Part shown: piece after piece, positions 6,681 to 13,004 of the stretch | Position numbering within the stretch: position 1 is the first letter of the stretch | Layout: every line of letters starts with the position of its first letter | NCBI GenBank assembly: GCA_949296785.1 | Contig: CASFRQ010000082.1 | Coordinates: 1-13,483 of the forward strand | From: an uncultured Alphaproteobacteria bacterium | GTDB taxonomy: Bacteria; Pseudomonadota; Alphaproteobacteria; CASFRQ01; SAAU01 | Length of the DNA: 13,483 nt | Direction: 5' to 3' | Notes under the pieces: model-generated | Told to the model about the DNA's origin: nothing | Database searches by the model: none | Seen by the model: only the letters and a program-made list of their open reading frames with translations | Made by a program: the position numbers and the translations under genes

Positions 6681-7940
6681 ATGAAAAAATGGGGAGTTTT
6701 ATTTTGCATATGCCTTTTGACCGGCTGTTCTTTTTTTGAAAAGAGGTTGGTGAAGGAGTTTGCCGCATCCAACACCAAGCCATTGGGCGGTTGTTCCATA
6801 GAAGGTTTTCCTTATCAGGGTATTTCGGAACATTTTGAAAGTGAAAAACCTTTGAAGGTCTTGATGATTCATGGTATCGGTACGCACTATCCCGGGTATT
6901 CCATGCGACTGCAGAAGAATCTGGCGAAAAGCATTGGCTTTGATGTACTTTCTCGGTTGCCGAAGAATATCCAACTGGTGGATGAGCAGGATAAAAACAA
7001 ACCGATAGGCAATCTGCGCATCTCTTTGTGGCAAGAAAAAACAGGCCGCCGGCAGATGCTTTTTTATGAGTTAACATGGTCCGAGATTACGCAGCCTTAT
7101 AAAAAAATCTTGTCTTTTGACATGACGCAGCAATATTCCAAAAACAGAGTTCCGTTTAATAATATGATGAAAGGATTTTTGGATAATCTTCTTCCTGATC
7201 CGATGATTTATCTTGCCGATCCGCATCAGTTGATACTCCATTCTTCGGACCAGGCTTTGTGCTGGATGTTGTCTTCGGATTGGCAGAATATTCCGGACGG
7301 ACAGGCAAAAACATGTTTTTTATCCGACAAAGGGCGGATAAAAAAATTGGCGGACGAGAACATTCTTTTTGTTACGCATAGTTTGGGCAGCGAGATTTTA
7401 ATGGATACGATTGTCAGCAACATGGATAAAATTGAAAAATACGATATGCGTTCTTCAAAAGAAATGAGACCGTTTGTTCATAAGCTGCAGGATAAGAAAG
7501 TCACCGTGTTCATGATGGCAAACCAATTGCCGATTTTATTGATTGACAAGCCTTTGCCAAAAGTTCATAACCAGATTTATTCATACTGCGACAAAAACGG
7601 TGTTTATTATAATAAAAGACTGTTCAAAAATATGGAAATTGTTGCCTTTACGGATCCGAACGATATTTTAAGTTATGAGATTCCTCAAGCGTTTGCGGAT
7701 ACTTATATAGATTCCCGTGTTTGCCCCGCCGTGACGAATGTGTCCGTCAATGTCGCACCGGAAATTTCGGCTTTCGGCATCGGTATTGTCAATCCTGTTT
7801 TAGCTCACACTAATTATGACAACAGTCCGAAAGTTATTGATTTAATGGTCTACGGAACAAAAGATTTTGAAAAAGCCCCCGTCCGGGAACAGTGTTCTTT
7901 TATCCGTCTGGAAGATGACCGCCTGATGGACGTGGATTAG
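6681..7940 (+). CDS. Lipoprotein with alpha/beta-hydrolase-like fold
   Basis: 419 residues. The ATG at 6681 is chosen because it begins an excellent lipoprotein signal: M-K-K-W, hydrophobic core, lipobox L13-T-G-C16. Upstream in-frame starts would bury it. No ribosome site precedes this ATG, but a promoter predicts the transcript to begin there, so translation is probably leaderless. H64-G-I-G67 after a hydrophobic strand looks like the oxyanion-hole loop, and T232-H-S234-L-G236 after ILFV looks like the nucleophile elbow; the usual first Gly of GxSxG is Thr here. The middle (about 130-200) is rich in aromatics and may form a lid. The acid and His of the triad cannot be placed with certainty. 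Inferred role: membrane-anchored esterase, lipase or acyltransferase of the envelope. It ends at a bidirectional terminator shared with mrp. Confidence 0.82.
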   Translation: MKKWGVLFCICLLTGCSFFEKRLVKEFAASNTKPLGGCSIEGFPYQGISEHFESEKPLKVLMIHGIGTHYPGYSMRLQKNLAKSIGFDVLSRLPKNIQLVDEQDKNKPIGNLRISLWQEKTGRRQMLFYELTWSEITQPYKKILSFDMTQQYSKNRVPFNNMMKGFLDNLLPDPMIYLADPHQLILHSSDQALCWMLSSDWQNIPDGQAKTCFLSDKGRIKKLADENILFVTHSLGSEILMDTIVSNMDKIEKYDMRSSKEMRPFVHKLQDKKVTVFMMANQLPILLIDKPLPKVHNQIYSYCDKNGVYYNKRLFKNMEIVAFTDPNDILSYEIPQAFADTYIDSRVCPAVTNVSVNVAPEISAFGIGIVNPVLAHTNYDNSPKVIDLMVYGTKDFEKAPVREQCSFIRLEDDRLMDVD

Positions 7941-8024
7941 CTTGGCGGTATGTCTTGGTTTTTGACGGAAATGCAAAAAGAAGGGGAGAATTTTTTTCTC
8001 TGAAATACCGGAGATAAACAAAAA

Positions 8025-8054
8025 CGGCAAATCCCGAAAGGTTCGCCGCTTTTT
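8025..8054. terminator. Bidirectional intrinsic terminator between convergent genes
   Basis: CGGC (8025-8028) pairs with GCCG (8045-8048), with further inner pairs (AA/TT and a C-G) around a CGAA-type loop. T-runs follow on both strands: TTTTT at 8050-8054 on the plus strand and TTTT (8024-8021) on the minus strand. It serves the hydrolase gene ending at 7940 and mrp ending at 8072. Confidence 0.8.
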
Positions 8055-8071
8055 CTTTCTTTTTCGTTTGT

Positions 8072-8893
8072 TTAAGAAAGGAGGAGTTTTTCCGCAAAAG
8101 CCTCCAGCTCTTTATTCCGGTACTCTTCAATGCGTCCTTCGTCGCACAGACGTGCGATTTGAGGGTCAACCGGTAATTGGAGCGTTTGAGCGATGTTGTA
8201 TTTTTCCGCTTCTTCTTTTAAATGGCTTTCTCCGTAAATAAAGTGTTTTTCATGGCAAGAAGGACATTCAAAATAGGACATATTTTCCACCAGTCCCAAA
8301 ACCGGGACTTTCATCATGTCCGCCATTTTAACGGCTTTTTCCACAATCATGGAAACCAATTCCTGCGGGGAGGTGACAACGATAATCCCGTCAATCGGCA
8401 GAGACTGAAAAACCGTCAAAGCCACATCACCCGTTCCCGGAGGCATGTCAAGGAACATTAAGTCAATGTCTTTCCATAAAACCTCGGACCAAAACTGCTT
8501 GACCGTGCCGGCTAAGATAGGGCCGCGCCAAATGACAGGATCCGTGGCGTTTTCCAATAAAAGATTGACGGACATCATTTGAATGCCCGTTTTTGACAAA
8601 GCCGGGAAGATACCGTCGTCGTTTCCTTCCGCCCTTTGGCTGATGCCGAAAATTTTCGGGACGGACGGGCCGGTGATGTCGGCGTCCAAGACGGCGCTTT
8701 GTTTTCCCGCCCTTTGGACGGCGCTGGCCAGCAATGCCGTGGTCAGGGATTTGCCGACCCCTCCTTTGCCGCTGATGACGGCAATGGATTTTTTAACGCT
8801 TGCTTTGGGATTGAGAGGGGCGAGCAGGCTTTCCTGAGTCCTGTCGGAACAATTTTGGGCGCATCGGGCGCAGTCGTGGGAACATTCCGTCAT
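8072..8893 (-). CDS. mrp: Mrp/NBP35-type iron-sulfur cluster carrier ATPase
   Basis: 273 residues. An N-terminal cysteine cluster C4-x3-C8-x2-C11-x3-C15 precedes a deviant Walker A G42-K-G-G-V-G-K-S49. DAD (70-72) follows, then the conserved I-W-R-G-P (121-125), D149-M-P-P-G-T-G-D156, and the cluster-binding C210-x2-C213. This is the full set for a dimeric P-loop ATPase that carries 4Fe-4S clusters to apo-proteins in the cytoplasm. The cysteine-bearing N-terminus is common in anaerobes and replaces the DUF59 domain of E. coli Mrp. The start at 8893 is chosen over an in-frame ATG at 8953 because AAAGGAA lies 6 bases upstream and the longer start would overlap the promoter. The gene stands alone, convergent with the hydrolase. 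Confidence 0.95.
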   Translation of the reverse strand: MTECSHDCARCAQNCSDRTQESLLAPLNPKASVKKSIAVISGKGGVGKSLTTALLASAVQRAGKQSAVLDADITGPSVPKIFGISQRAEGNDDGIFPALSKTGIQMMSVNLLLENATDPVIWRGPILAGTVKQFWSEVLWKDIDLMFLDMPPGTGDVALTVFQSLPIDGIIVVTSPQELVSMIVEKAVKMADMMKVPVLGLVENMSYFECPSCHEKHFIYGESHLKEEAEKYNIAQTLQLPVDPQIARLCDEGRIEEYRNKELEAFAEKLLLS

Positions 8894-8929
8894 GTCAATT
8901 CCTTTCTGATGTGGTAAATGTTTGATATT

Positions 8930-8957
8930 GATATAGCATTTTTTTTCATACAATCAA
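8930..8957 (-). promoter_or_regulatory. mrp promoter with T-rich TTGATTGTAT element
   Basis: On the minus strand, TTGATT (8957-8952), a 16-base spacer, then TATATC (8935-8930). A T-rich tract (TTTTTCATTTATTTTTCC, 8975-8958) lies immediately upstream like an UP element. The predicted start is near 8923, about 30 bases before the ATG. The T-rich tract plus TTGATTGTAT recurs almost identically at 9661-9637. Confidence 0.6.
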
Positions 8958-8975
8958 GGAAAAATAAATGAAAAA

Positions 8976-9352
8976 GTCCTCTTTTCCCCGTATGAAAGGA
9001 AACGGCGAAGAAAGAGACGAGCGTTTTACGCTCTTTTGAAAACTCATGCCGCAAGAGACAGAAATAAAATTTGTATCATAACGCATTCTTCGGCGGTTTC
9101 GGATGAAAATACCGGGGGACTTAAAAGGCTTCCGTCGCCTGAACGGCATTTGAGAAAAACAGTGTTGACGAAAACCTGAGAAGGCGGCGAAAAAAAGCCT
9201 CTTCCGCCGAGGAAGAAAACGATTGATAAGTTAACAAAAGCTTGAAAAGGCGGTGAAAAAATTCATTTAGGGTCCTTTTTGTCCCGTTTTTTCGTCCGTT
9301 TTACCAAATTTTTCTGTTAAAAAGCAAAGCCCTTTTTCTGTTTTTCTCTTTG
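8976..9352. other. Gene-poor stretch with scattered hairpins
   Basis: No reading frame with a credible start is seen. A plus-strand GAGCG-TTTTA-CGCTC stem followed by TTTT lies at about 9019-9037 and resembles a short terminator. A minus-strand CCTC/GAGG stem (9212-9198) with seven T after it (9196-9190) is another weak one. A + strand terminator follows at 9353. These could belong to small RNAs, but I cannot define any. Confidence 0.4.
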
Positions 9353-9371
9353 ACGCCGCACGGCGTTTTTT
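9353..9371 (+). terminator. Intrinsic terminator without an obvious upstream gene
   Basis: ACGCC (9353-9357) / GGCGT (9362-9366) with a GCAC loop, one more C-G possible inside, and six T at 9366-9371. No plus-strand gene precedes it: the nearest upstream gene, mrp, is on the other strand. It also faces the predicted end of the minus-strand RNA unit at about 9380. Confidence 0.65.
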
Positions 9372-9529
9372 ATGCTTGAAAAGGAAAAAATAAACTTCCA
9401 TTAGCTGACGCAAATGGTCTTAACCGTTCCGAACTGTGTTCGCCCAACCCAAAAGCTACGCAAGCCTTATGGCTGTGCTGGTATGTCTATATCTGCCTGC
9501 TCACACAGGTAGTGTTACTTTCGAATCAT

Positions 9530-9557
9530 AAAAAGGAAGGGAAAATTTTTCCCTCCC
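9530..9557 (-). terminator. Hairpin with U-tract inside the candidate RNA unit
   Basis: GGAAGGGAAA (9535-9544) pairs with TTTCCCTCCC (9548-9557), nine of ten pairs, loop ATT. On the minus strand it is followed by TTTTT (9534-9530). It would end, or attenuate, a minus-strand transcript begun near 9610 after about 80 bases, before the main hairpin chain. It is not followed by T on the plus strand. Confidence 0.5.
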
Positions 9558-9576
9558 TCCCGTTCTCCCCTTATGA

Positions 9577-9607
9577 AAGAAAAGAAAGCTCCCCTATTTC
9601 TTTTCTT
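9577..9607. repeat. Perfect 11-bp inverted repeat
   Basis: AAGAAAAGAAA (9577-9587) is the exact inverse of TTTCTTTTCTT (9597-9607), with a 9-base loop GCTCCCCTA. It lies at the predicted 5' end of the candidate minus-strand RNA and would form a hairpin there. Confidence 0.75.
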
Positions 9608-9616
9608 AAAACTTAT

Positions 9617-9646
9617 AATATACCATATTTATTTTTATACAATCAA
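9617..9646 (-). promoter_or_regulatory. Promoter of the candidate RNA, near-copy of the mrp promoter
   Basis: On the minus strand, TTGATT (9646-9641), an 18-base spacer, then TATATT (9622-9617), predicted start near 9610. The preceding T-rich tract and the TTGATTGTAT string (9661-9637) match the mrp promoter region (8975-8948) almost base for base, apart from a small deletion. Confidence 0.55.
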
Positions 9647-9661
9647 AAATAAAATGAAAAA

Positions 9662-10403
9662 ATATTATTTCCTTTATTAAATTATAAGAAAAGTATGAAT
9701 TTAGGTTTTTGATGAAGAGATGCCTGCCCGTTTAAAAAGACGGGAAAGGAATTATGTGTCGTTGTGAATCGGAAACTTAAAATAAAAATAAGCGGGGATG
9801 GTTTTGTTTTCAGAAATAAAGCGTCTCTGTTTCCCTTCGGCAGTATGAAATCCGGTAATGGACGCGGGCATTTGTTACGCGCGTTTTTTCAGTTTTTCGG
9901 CGTTTTTATTTTGCCGTTCTCCGGCCCCAAACTATCGTTCTTCTTAAAGAAATTTTGAAGGGCGGAAGGGGAGGCTAAAGTTTTAAAGAAAGCCTTTGTC
10001 TCTTCTTTTTCAGAGTATTTCGGAAGGAAAATCAATTTCGGGATATTCTTTAAATTTCAGAAAGCGCCGTCTGGAAAAGCTCTTTTATCGGTCGGCGGCG
10101 AGGAAAGCAAAATCCTCCGGAAATGAAAAATAAAGAAAAAGGGGCAATCTGCGGATTGAATCCGGAAGGCGTGTCAAAGATAGGCCATTCAGGTGAAATA
10201 GCTCTTGTTTAAAGATGAAAAGAGAAAAGACAGAACATAAAGTTTTATTATCAAAATTTAATTGTTATTTTAAAAGAAGCGGGGCTGGCGCAGGAGCGGT
10301 GCAGGCGCGTTCCGGCGGACATTCTTTTTTAGCGTTTAAATCGTCTGAAGAATTCATTTTTTAAGATTCGGCGCCGTATAAGGTTTCCTCTGGCTGAAAA
10401 AAG
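9662..10403. other. Long gene-poor stretch, no supported gene
   Basis: About 740 bases. A 64-codon plus-strand frame from a GTG at 9764 has no ribosome site. A nine-codon frame from ATG 9753 (start of M-C-R-C) has GGGAAAGGAA just upstream, but nothing supports it as a leader peptide. A CCCGT/ACGGG hairpin (about 9728-9745) precedes it. The first 60 bases are extremely AT-rich. The rest is mixed, with short GC-rich islands near 10070-10100 and 10280-10320, and shows no recognisable domain in any frame. It may hold decayed genes. Confidence 0.45.
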
Positions 10404-10432
10404 TTGAGTGTTCCTAAAAAATCTTTTATCAT
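10404..10432 (+). promoter_or_regulatory. Promoter of the sirtuin gene
   Basis: TTGAGT (10404-10409), a 17-base spacer, then TATCAT (10427-10432). Predicted start near 10439, giving a leader of about 38 bases containing GCGGAGG. Confidence 0.6.
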
Positions 10433-10476
10433 TTGTTCAAAAAAAGTAGCATATCGGATAAACAGCGGAGGTTTTA

Positions 10477-11163
10477 ATGGAGAACGGGAAAACAAAAAAC
10501 ATTGTTTTTTTGACGGGGGCCGGGATTTCGGCGGAGTCCGGCCTTTCCACCTTTCGCGATTCGGATGGGCTATGGAACAATCACCGGGTGGAGGATGTGG
10601 CGACGGCGGAAGCTTTTGTCCGCCAGCCGGAAACGGTGCGTTCTTTTTACAACGAGCTGAAAAAAGATGTTTTGAGCGCGCGGCCGAATCCGGCGCATCT
10701 GGCGATTGCCAAACTACAGGAATCTCCTTTGTATCATGTGACGGTCATTACGCAAAATGTGGATACGCTTCATGAACAGGCGGGAAGCGAAAATGTTCTG
10801 CATATTCACGGAAGGATTGACCAGGTGGTGTGTTTGAATTGCGGAAAGGTTTCTCAGGCATTGGGCAGTGTTACGGGGAAGACGCCTTGTCCTTTTTGTC
10901 GGAAAGAGGGGTTTTTGAAGCCGAATATTGTTTTTTTCGGCGAAAATCTTTTGTTCCTTGATGAAGCTCAAAATGCTTTGGAAAACTGTGATATTTTCGT
11001 GTCAGTCGGTACCTCCGGCACCGTGTACCCGGCGGCGGGTTTTGTCAGAGAGGCATTGCTTCGCGGCGCCGAAACGGTGGAAATCAACAAGGAGGAATCC
11101 GCCTACAGCTTTTTGTTTCAAAAACGTTTTTACGGTCCGGCCGGGAAAATCGTTCCCGCTTAG
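10477..11163 (+). CDS. cobB: NAD-dependent protein deacylase, CobB-type sirtuin
   Basis: 228 residues, normal for bacterial sirtuins. NAD-binding G14-A-G-I-S-A-E-S-G22 and T25-F-R-D28; T92-Q-N-V-D96; catalytic His111 in H-I-H-G; structural zinc cysteines C119, C122, C138, C141; G-T-S-G-T-V-Y-P-A near the C-terminus. The protein removes acyl groups from lysines using NAD+, releasing nicotinamide and O-acyl-ADP-ribose, in the cytoplasm. DGLW and HRVEDVAT place it with the CobB/Sirt5 branch, but the desuccinylase signature Tyr-x-x-Arg reads Y58-N-E-L61: the tyrosine is kept and the arginine is lost, with lysines at 62-63. The acyl preference is therefore uncertain. The ATG at 10477 follows GGAGG at 5 bases. 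Single gene with its own promoter. Confidence 0.95.
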   Translation: MENGKTKNIVFLTGAGISAESGLSTFRDSDGLWNNHRVEDVATAEAFVRQPETVRSFYNELKKDVLSARPNPAHLAIAKLQESPLYHVTVITQNVDTLHEQAGSENVLHIHGRIDQVVCLNCGKVSQALGSVTGKTPCPFCRKEGFLKPNIVFFGENLLFLDEAQNALENCDIFVSVGTSGTVYPAAGFVREALLRGAETVEINKEESAYSFLFQKRFYGPAGKIVPA

Positions 11164-11691
11164 GTGCGAAGTTTGTCGGAAGCTTAGTTTTCTTTTGTAC
11201 GGAAACAAGGTCGTCGGGTTATTACAGAAGTGGAAAGCTTTTAAAGCTTTCAACCTGTCATTATCCAGCCTATCTTCAAAATTCTTAACTGTTTTAAACC
11301 GCCCTTGCGTTGTCAAAGAAACTTGAAATCGGCCGACAGCAGTCTGAATATTCTGGCTATTTGCCGGCCGGTCCGGATATTCGGCAAATGTTTCTTTTGG
11401 TTTTGGGAAAGATTCTTGAATCTTTATTGTTCCTTGCATCTTTTTATTAAAGTTCAAAACCGGCGGCGATTTTTCGTTTTGGAAAAGGGTATTAAAAAGA
11501 GCCGTTAAGAACCGTTAAAATAGAGTTGTTTTTCCAAGATATTTTCTTTCTTTAGATTTTGAATGCGGGGGGGACGCGAAGGGCTCAGGGGCGCTCTTTC
11601 CAAAGAGGTACTCTTTCCGAAAGGCCCCTTTGCCGCCTGTTTTTGTTGAACCTGTCCGGAAAAAGGGGCGGCGGCGAGGCTTTTGACTTTT
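11164..11691. other. Interval with a possible decayed minus-strand gene
   Basis: About 530 bases. On the minus strand a frame opens at ATG 11438 (TTG at 11457) and runs to 11002, overlapping the 3' end of the sirtuin gene antisense. Its first 85 or so residues, outside the overlap, have a mixed protein-like composition (for example F-E-D-R-L-D-N-D-R-L-K-A-L-K-A-F), but there is no good ribosome site and no recognised domain. It contains the palindrome GAAAGCTTTTAAAGCTTTC (about 11232-11250). I treat it as a possible remnant, not a called gene. The right part holds a GC-rich folded element at 11587-11629. Confidence 0.35.
11587..11629. repeat. Three-way-junction inverted repeat
   Basis: An outer stem AGGGGC (11587-11592) / GCCCCT (11624-11629) encloses two smaller hairpins: CTCTTT-CC-AAAGAG (11594-11607) and CTTT-CCG-AAAG (11613-11623). 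All parts pair perfectly. A second GC-rich pair, GCCGCC (11632-11637) with GGCGGC (11667-11672), lies next to it. Located 63 bases beyond the stop of the minus-strand trhA-like gene. It has no adjacent U-tract on the minus strand, so a terminator role is uncertain. Confidence 0.6.
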
Positions 11692-12354
11692 TTATCCGAC
11701 GAAAACGCAGGAAAAAAGAATGGCGAAAGAGTGCATCAAGCTGCCTAAAAGCACGAAACAATGCCAAACGGCATGCGTGTACTTTTTGCTTTTCCAAATG
11801 TAAAAGAAAACGCCGAAGGTATAGAACAAACCGCCTAACACCAGAAAAAACAGGGCCGTCGCCGGGATGATTTCAAACAGCCTTCCGCTGGCAACGACAA
11901 TCAGCCAGCCCATTCCCAAATACAAGCCGATGGACCAGGGTTTTGTCCCGCTGCCCGTGGAATAAATCTTTAAAACAGTTCCCAAAAGGGCCAGCCCCCA
12001 TATGATAGCGAACAATGTCCAACCAAGGACTCCTCTCATCAAAACCAACAGGAAGGGCGTGTAAGTGCCGGCGATAAGGTAATAAATCGCGATATGGTCA
12101 AGTTTTTTAAGAGTCTTTTTTACTTTTTCGTTGCGGACGCAATGGTAAGAGGTAGAGGCCGCGTACATAAAAATCATGGAAATCCCGAAAACGGTACAGG
12201 AAACAATGCTCCAAACATTGCCGTAAACAGCCGAAAGCGTTACAAGAACGCTGAGCATTGTTATTCCAAAAAGAACCCCGACGCCATGCGTGATAGAGTT
12301 GCATACTTCTTCGCCAAAAGTGTAAGGTTTAACTGTTTTTACAGCCGTATTCAT
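11692..12354 (-). CDS. trhA: Hemolysin III / TrhA family membrane protein (PAQR superfamily)
   Basis: 220 residues with seven hydrophobic segments. Signature residues of the family: E16 and T22-H23-G in the first region, S67-T-S-Y-H71, D86-H-I-A-I-Y-Y-L-I-A-G-T-Y-T-P-F (86-101), and H194-x3-H198 near the end. In PAQR proteins the H-x3-H pair, S/H and D bind a metal within the membrane, suggesting a membrane hydrolase or regulator of lipid state. E. coli TrhA is linked to membrane-fluidity homeostasis; the hemolysin name is historical. The ATG at 12354 follows AAAGGGAG. It lies 58 bp after the PEBP gene on the same strand and may be co-transcribed. A small GAAAC/GTTTC hairpin (12386-12402) is in the gap. 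Inner membrane. Confidence 0.92.
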   Translation of the reverse strand: MNTAVKTVKPYTFGEEVCNSITHGVGVLFGITMLSVLVTLSAVYGNVWSIVSCTVFGISMIFMYAASTSYHCVRNEKVKKTLKKLDHIAIYYLIAGTYTPFLLVLMRGVLGWTLFAIIWGLALLGTVLKIYSTGSGTKPWSIGLYLGMGWLIVVASGRLFEIIPATALFFLVLGGLFYTFGVFFYIWKSKKYTHAVWHCFVLLGSLMHSFAILFSCVFVG

Positions 12355-12412
12355 TTTTTCTCCCTTTCTTTATCCGTTATAATCTGAAACGAGGGGAGTT
12401 TCTTTTGTAATT

Positions 12413-12931
12413 TTAATCAGCGTAACAGCCTTGAAGCAGAGCCGTGGCCAAGATATGGTTTTTCATTTTTTCCATCAGCTCATCCTGCGTAAAACCGTTT
12501 TTTAAATTCAACATCGTGTCCAAAGCAAACACCTGCAAGTCATAGGAATGAGGCCTGTCGGGCGGCGCCATGCCGCCGTACGCGGAGGCGTTTTTTTCTC
12601 CCAAAGAAGTAACCCAGCTGTTGACGCCTTGCGCGAAAGGCGGATTGTTTTGGGAGATATCCTCCGCAATCAAAGACTCTTTTTCCGCGTTTGTATCCGA
12701 GATATTATCCGGCACGATATCGGCGGCCAGCCAATGTATCCAGATAAAACCGGCGACAGGGACGGCGTCTTTGTCATCCAAAATAAGGGCGAAGGATTTT
12801 GTTTCCTTCGGTGCCTCGCTGATATGAACGGGCAGGGATAAAGACGGCATGTCTTCTATAAAATGAGTGCCCCGTTTGCCGTATTTGTCTTGAATAACGC
12901 AGTTGTCAATGCCCGGACTTGTAATTTTCAT
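12413..12931 (-). CDS. YbhB/YbcL-type PEBP family protein
   Basis: 172 residues, close to the usual length for bacterial PEBP (Raf-kinase-inhibitor-like) proteins. The anion-pocket motifs are present: D52-D-K-D-A-V-P58, H66-W67, and Y118-G-G-M-A-P-P124 followed by H128-S-Y. No signal peptide is seen, so it should be cytoplasmic like E. coli YbhB. Biochemical role in bacteria is poorly defined; it probably binds a small phosphorylated or carboxylated ligand. The ATG at 12931 follows GGGGGAG. It has its own promoter (12976-13004), and a membrane protein of the TrhA family lies downstream. Divergent from glmS. Confidence 0.92.
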   Translation of the reverse strand: MKITSPGIDNCVIQDKYGKRGTHFIEDMPSLSLPVHISEAPKETKSFALILDDKDAVPVAGFIWIHWLAADIVPDNISDTNAEKESLIAEDISQNNPPFAQGVNSWVTSLGEKNASAYGGMAPPDRPHSYDLQVFALDTMLNLKNGFTQDELMEKMKNHILATALLQGCYAD

Positions 12932-12945
12932 GAGTGTCTCCCCCT

Positions 12946-12961
12946 TTTTATTTTTGATTGT
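12946..12961 (+). promoter_or_regulatory. Third copy of the T-rich TTGATTGT element
   Basis: Sixteen bases here, TTTTATTTTTGATTGT on the plus strand, are the exact inverse of 9639-9654. If TTGATT (12954-12959) is a -35, it points toward glmS, but the only -10 candidates (AATATG or ATATGG, about 12976-12982) are poor and overlap the opposing PEBP promoter. It may instead be a protein-binding site or chance in AT-rich DNA. Confidence 0.25.
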
Positions 12962-12975
12962 TTCCCCGGTTGAAA

Positions 12976-13004
12976 AATATGGAACGAAAGAGGAAAAAAG
13001 TCAA
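12976..13004 (-). promoter_or_regulatory. Promoter of the PEBP gene
   Basis: On the minus strand, TTGACT (13004-12999), a 17-base spacer, then CATATT (12981-12976); TATTTT two bases further is an alternative -10. Predicted start near 12968, a leader of about 37 bases. Confidence 0.5.

Larger units (their letters stand above)
9380..9610 (-). ncRNA. Candidate structured non-coding RNA
   Basis: A run of hairpins fills 9398-9512, in a stretch less AT-rich than its flanks and without a credible reading frame. In plus-strand order: CCATT/AATGG (9398-9402/9413-9417, with inner GC/GC); GGT/ACC (9416-9425); CGAAC-TGT-GTTCG (9430-9442); GCAAGCC-TTAT-GGCTGTGC (9460-9478, one bulged G); CTGCCTG/CAGGTAG (9493-9512). 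On the minus strand the CCATT/AATGG stem comes last and is followed by a T-rich run (9394-9378), like an intrinsic terminator. A promoter lies at 9646-9617, so a transcript of about 230 bases is predicted. Strand is not certain: one G-U pair in the last stem favours the plus strand. I could not match it to tmRNA, RNase P, SRP, 6S RNA or a known riboswitch. Confidence 0.42.

Noticed and set aside
9414..9512. A 32-codon plus-strand frame (ATG 9414 to TAG 9510) inside the hairpin cluster
   Set aside because: No ribosome site, and the frame coincides exactly with folded RNA segments. A structured RNA explains the stretch better.
9510..9535. TTTCGAATC string resembling a tRNA or tmRNA T-loop
   Set aside because: The flanking bases do not form a 5-bp T-stem, and no acceptor stem, anticodon arm or CCA is present on either strand.
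9753..9779. Short frame starting M-C-R-C as a possible leader peptide
   Set aside because: A ribosome-like site is present, but no regulated gene or attenuator follows within several hundred bases.
10433..10462. TTGTTC...GATAAA as the cobB promoter
   Set aside because: Its predicted start would fall in the ribosome site; the upstream TTGAGT-17-TATCAT fits better.
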